Origin: Nitrosospira multiformis
GTDB lineage: Bacteria; Pseudomonadota; Gammaproteobacteria; Burkholderiales; UBA11063
DNA length: 19,891 bases
Reading direction: 5' to 3'
Assembly: GCA_020726205.1 (NCBI GenBank)
Contig: DYTA01000007.1
Location: forward strand, 1-19,891
Shown: one piece after another, positions 16,091 through 19,891 of the stretch
Layout: each line of letters opens with the position of its first letter
How positions within the stretch are numbered: the stretch's first letter is position 1
The notes under the pieces: generated by a model
Told to the model about the DNA's origin: nothing
The model's database searches: none
Seen by the model: the letters and a program-made list of their open reading frames with translations, nothing else
Translations under genes and position numbers: made by a program

Positions 16091-18351
16091 ATGGCTAAAA
16101 AAGAAAATAATGCAAAAATTGCTCGACCTGAAACTGCTGCAGGTGGAGTACGTTCATTAACGAATGCAGCACAACATATCTGGCATAAGTCTGATATGTT
16201 AACAGGGATTAAAGCTGTCAAAAGCATGAATAAAATTAGTGGTTTTGATTGTCCTGGGTGTGCCCGGCCAACAGCTCCTGAAGAGGCTTTAGCTGTTGAA
16301 ATTTGTGAAAATGGAATTAAGGCTCTTGCTGAGGAGATAACGACTAGTCACGCAAATAGCGAGTTTTTTACTAAGCATAGTTTAAAAGATTTACAGCAAT
16401 TTGATGATTATCATCTGGGTATGGCAGGACGTTTAACCGAGCCAATGATAATTCGTGCTGGTGAGACTCATTATCAAGCAATTAATTGGACTGAGGCATT
16501 TGATTTAATCTCTAAAGAACTATTAGTATTGGATGATCGTGAGCAAGCGGCATTTTATACTTCTGGGCGTACTAGTAATGAAGCAGCATTTTATATCAAT
16601 TAATGGTTAGAATGTATGGTACCAATAATTTACCAGATAGTGCTGATTTATGTCATGAAGCAAGTGGAATTGCATTAGGTGAAACATTAGGTATTGGTAA
16701 GGGGTCTGTTACTGTTGATGATTTCAGTAAGGCTGATGCAATATTTATTTTTGGACAAAATCCTGGTAGTAATCATCCTAGAATGTTGAAAGCATTGCAG
16801 AAGGCTGCAGCTAAAGGTTGTAAAATCGTCAGTATAAATCCGTTAATTGAAGCTGGTTTAATGCGTTTTAAAAATCCACAACATTTAAGTGGAATAATTG
16901 GTAAAGGTAGTGCATTAAGTGACTTATTATTACAAGTTAATATTAATGGTGACATGGCATTAATTAGTGCAATTATAAAGATAGTATTTGAAATTGCAGA
17001 ATCAAAACCACAAGTAATAGACCATAAATTTATTGACAATACGACCCATGGATTTATAGAGTTTAAGAATAGTATTTTACAATTAGATTTGCATGAGTTA
17101 ATTGTTGCATCAGGTGTTGAAGAAAAGTTAATTCGTGAAGCCGCAGAGATTTTTTGTAACTCAAAAAGTGTAATTGCTTGTTGGGCAATGGGTTTAACAC
17201 AGCATCATGATGGTGTAGCTACGATTCAACAGTTAGTTAATTTGCTATTGTTAGGTGGACACGTTGGTCGTGCTGGAGCTGGTGTGTGTCCTGTACGTGG
17301 GCATAGTAATGTGCAGGGTGATAAAACAATGGGTATTACAGAAAATCCACCCGCTTATTTATTAAAAAATTTAAGTGAGAGATTTAACTTTATTGCACCT
17401 ACTAAACCAGGAATTGATACGATTAGCGTAATTAATGGTCTCAATGCTGGTAGCATGAAAATATTGATTGCATTAGGTGGTAATTTATTTGATGGCATCA
17501 CCAGATACCAAAAAACCGCTTTAGCATTACAAAAAGCGGAGTTAACAGTTCATATTGCAACTAAACTTAATCATACGCATTTATATCCTGGAAAAATTAG
17601 TTTAATTTTACCTTGTTTAGCACGTAGCGAAAAAGATATTCAGAAATCAGGAGAACAATTAGTAACAGTCGAAAATTCAATGGGAATTGTGCATCGTTCA
17701 TCAGGTGTACTAAAGCCGTGTTCGGAACTATTAAAAAGCGAAGTAGATATTGTAGCTAATTTGGCTTCACGCTTATTACCAAATGGGCCTATTGAATGGT
17801 TAAATTTAATTGATAACTATGCACTAATTCGTGATTTAATTAGTGAAGTTATTCCTGGTTTTGTAGATTTTAATCAAAAAATTGATTCTGATGGCTGGTT
17901 TTATTTATATAATGCAGTGCGTGATGAACAAAAATTTGTAACAAAAACTGGTAAAGCTAATTTTACCGTACATCAAGTAAGTCAACGCCAGTTAGCGTCT
18001 GATGAATATTTGTTAATGACAACTCGTAGTCATGATCAGTTTAATACTACTGTTTCAGGCATGAATGATCGCTATCGAGGTATTAAAGGTGGGCGAATGA
18101 TTTTATTTATGAATGCTTTGGATATTAAAGAACATGGGTTTACTGATGGAGAATTAATTACAATCCAGAATGCAAAATACCCAGATATGGAATTATCTGG
18201 TTTACAGATTGTGAGCTATGATATTCCTCGTAAATGTTTAGCAAGTTATTTTCCTGAAGCTAATGTTTTAATTCCATTGGATAGTATTGATCCACGAAGT
18301 AAAACGCCAACATCTAAGTCAATCGTAGTAAAATTACGCCATAATTCTTAA
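16091..18351 (+). pseudogene. YdeP/FdhF-family molybdopterin oxidoreductase, frameshifted
   Basis: Two frames together make one member of the YdeP family of formate-dehydrogenase-like molybdopterin oxidoreductases (753 residues; E. coli YdeP is 759). The first frame (16091-16603, 170 residues) carries GFDCPGCARP with Cys54 and Cys57 and ends at GRTSNEAAF. The second (16603-18351, 582 residues) goes on with VRMYGTNNLPD, DLCHEASG (Cys in the position of the FDH Sec/Cys ligand), VCPVRGHSNVQGD and SYFPEA to the normal C-terminus. One missing T in the run at 16589-16592 explains the break: with five T the text reads EAAF-LYQLMVRMYG, as in the family. No other damage is seen. The stop and next ATG overlap (TAATG), so partial re-initiation is possible. 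A sequencing error is equally likely. Start is 24 bases after copA with AAGAG upstream. Confidence 0.85.
16589..16605 (+). other. Frameshift site in the ydeP-like gene
   Basis: Four T at 16589-16592 where five would restore the frame. The reading after the shift is Leu-Tyr-Gln-Leu-Met from 16591, before which the upstream frame ends at the TAA at 16601-16603. The TAA and ATG (16603-16605) share one base. No slippery heptamer of the X-XXY-YYZ type is present in frame, so programmed -1 shifting looks unlikely. Confidence 0.85.
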
Positions 18352-18365
18352 TTAGGCAGAAAGAA

Positions 18366-19835
18366 ATGATGAAAACAAATTTACAACGTAATGTGATTTT
18401 GGATATTGATTCATATAAAAATGATCATGGTAAAATGTTGCCGATTAATACAGAGTATATGTTTTCAACAATAGTTCCACGACGTTCAAATCGTTATACA
18501 AATTTTGTTAAAGCAATGGGGCATCAGTATGCAATACGTAAATATGTATGCCAACAAGTTGAAGCGTGGATGATTGATGAAGCTGAAATTGAAATGAAAG
18601 AACAAGGTTTTACTTTTGATCGAAAACGTTGGGAATATATTTTGGAAAAATACAATGGATATTTACCATTAGAGATTCGTGCTGTTCCTGAAGGAACATT
18701 TGTTCCTGTTGGAGTAGCTACTGTAACGTTGGTGAATACAGATCCAAAGTGTGCTTGGTTAACCTCATATGTAGAAACAATGTTCCAACGTGTTTGTTGG
18801 AAAATGACAACCGTAGCATCATTATCTTTTGATTTGTACAATTATTTTGACACAATGATGGAAAAGCATTGTGGTAAAAGAGGTAAAGTTAATTTTCATT
18901 TACATAATTTTGGTTCTCGTGGCGCAGATAGCTATGAAGCAGATATTTTAGCTGGAGTTGCGCATTTAGCTGCTGGATTTAATGGTACTGATTGTGCTCA
19001 AGCAAATCGTAATATCAAATATTACTATAATACTACAAAACCATATGGGATGAGTGTAACAGCTTCAGAACACAGTGTGATGTGTACATGGTCTAATTCA
19101 GAAACTCGTGATGATTTGGCTGCAGTTGAGATGATGATTAATCTACTGGAAGAAAAAGTTGCAACGGGCGATGGTTTACCAATTATTTCAATTGTTGGTG
19201 ATACTTATGATATTTATCGTCTAACTCGTGAGTATATTGGTGGTGTTTTTAAACAAAGGATTATAGAACTTGGTAAGCGCGGTGCAAGAGTTGTTGTTCG
19301 CCCTGATTCAGGTGATCCTTTAACCATGTGCTTGGAAGTTGTAAAAATACTAATGGAGCAATTTGGTTATACGGTGAATGAGTTTGGCTATAAAGTTTTA
19401 CCTCCATATATTGGGGTAATTCAGGGCGATGGAATTAATAACGATAGCGTTCGTCATATTGTTGCTCGCTTGGATAAAGCTAGAGTTAGTTTAGAAAATA
19501 TTGTATTTGGTATGGGAAGTGGCTTGACTCACGATGCTGGTCGAGATGAGTTCTCATTCTCAATGAAAGCTACTGCTTTATATGATGGTAAAGAATGGCA
19601 AGATTTATTAAAACGTCCTATTACTGATTTGAAAAAACAGTCTTTGACTGGTCGAGTATCTACTTACCAAGATAATAATGGTGATATATTTTCTGAGCGA
19701 GTTGATTTGCCTCAAGTTTCTGGTGTTCGTGATATGATGGAAACGGTTTATTTAAATGGTGAGATTATCAAAGAGTATACATTTGATGATGTTTTATCTT
19801 TCAATAAAGATCAATTGCTAATTGTTAGTGAATAA
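18366..19835 (+). CDS. nadV: Nicotinamide phosphoribosyltransferase-like enzyme (NadV/NAMPT family)
   Basis: A 489-residue enzyme of the NAMPT/NadV family, which makes NMN from nicotinamide and PRPP; this supports NAD salvage. Aligned to human NAMPT it keeps His236 (SEHS; human His247), Arg312 and Asp314 in VVRPDSGDP (human Arg311, Asp313), LPPYIGVIQGDGIN, and VFGMGSGL. At the position of human Asp219 (HDFGYRG) it has Asn181 (HNFGSRG). Because that Asp contacts the nicotinamide amide, the base preference (nicotinamide or nicotinic acid) cannot be fixed from sequence. The start has two tandem ATGs; the first, at 18366, follows an AGGCAGAAAG site. It is 14 bases after the ydeP-like gene, last in the operon, and ends in a hairpin terminator. 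Confidence 0.88.
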   Translation: MMKTNLQRNVILDIDSYKNDHGKMLPINTEYMFSTIVPRRSNRYTNFVKAMGHQYAIRKYVCQQVEAWMIDEAEIEMKEQGFTFDRKRWEYILEKYNGYLPLEIRAVPEGTFVPVGVATVTLVNTDPKCAWLTSYVETMFQRVCWKMTTVASLSFDLYNYFDTMMEKHCGKRGKVNFHLHNFGSRGADSYEADILAGVAHLAAGFNGTDCAQANRNIKYYYNTTKPYGMSVTASEHSVMCTWSNSETRDDLAAVEMMINLLEEKVATGDGLPIISIVGDTYDIYRLTREYIGGVFKQRIIELGKRGARVVVRPDSGDPLTMCLEVVKILMEQFGYTVNEFGYKVLPPYIGVIQGDGINNDSVRHIVARLDKARVSLENIVFGMGSGLTHDAGRDEFSFSMKATALYDGKEWQDLLKRPITDLKKQSLTGRVSTYQDNNGDIFSERVDLPQVSGVRDMMETVYLNGEIIKEYTFDDVLSFNKDQLLIVSE

Positions 19836-19851
19836 AGTTTGCACACGAATT

Positions 19852-19889
19852 TAGAAAATGCTTTATATGTGAATATAAAGCATTTTCTA
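19852..19889. terminator. Long hairpin terminator closing the operon
   Basis: 17-bp perfect inverted repeat (19852-19868 against 19873-19889) with a 4-base loop GTGA, 16 bases after the nadV stop. The right arm has TTTTC but no clean U tail before the window ends. It is symmetric and could stop a converging gene as well. Confidence 0.68.
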
Positions 19890-19891
19890 TA

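Noticed and set aside
16588..16600. Programmed -1 frameshift in the ydeP-like gene
   Set aside because: No X-XXY-YYZ slippery heptamer in frame, and the P-site tRNA-Phe would have to re-pair with ATT. A deletion or read error is simpler.
11549..19835. A new copper/NAD/glutathione system in the operon
   Set aside because: Each gene is from a known family, and co-location alone does not show a shared pathway beyond a plausible copper-thiol link, reported above as a separate inference.

Overview
The window is an AT-rich, densely coded stretch of a proteobacterial chromosome. The three tRNAs carry encoded CCA ends, and the elongator tRNA-Met and tRNA-Thr anticodon arms resemble those of Betaproteobacteria, especially Neisseriales, as far as I can judge from memory. 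RluB, DUF4149 and the YdeP-type oxidoreductase also fit a beta- or gammaproteobacterium with low GC. I cannot name the species. There is no phage, transposon, CRISPR array or secretion island. Most of the window is housekeeping and metabolism.

Layout. Positions 1-540 hold the 3' part of a glutathione S-transferase gene that enters from the left edge; it converges on a malate module on the minus strand (NAD-malic enzyme, then an AEC-family permease), with a hairpin terminator between. From 3594 the plus strand carries rluB, a GT87-like membrane glycosyltransferase, a membrane-anchored glutamate-synthase-domain protein, a small exported protein and gltX. A tRNA cluster (Met-CAU, Thr-UGU, Phe-GAA) follows at 9364-9622 behind a strong promoter that overlaps an inverted repeat. 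A minus-strand DUF4149 membrane protein and a plus-strand RND-type periplasmic adaptor diverge from back-to-back extended -10 promoters near 10270.

Positions 11549-19835 form a likely four-gene operon: gshF (bifunctional glutathione synthesis), copA (Cu(I) export ATPase), a YdeP/FdhF-family molybdopterin oxidoreductase broken by a one-base frameshift, and a NAMPT/NadV-like phosphoribosyltransferase. The gaps are 6, 24 and 14 bases. A 17-bp perfect hairpin closes the operon at the right edge. The theme appears to be thiol, copper and redox homeostasis plus NAD salvage; that theme is an inference from co-location.

The points most worth a second look are the single missing T in the ydeP-like gene, the gshF-copA pairing, the SEHH motif in CopA in place of the family SEHP, the Asn in place of the nicotinamide-contacting Asp in the NAMPT-like enzyme, the inverted repeat over the tRNA promoter, and a mismatch inside the tRNA-Phe acceptor stem. 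I did not find a clearly new multi-gene system.
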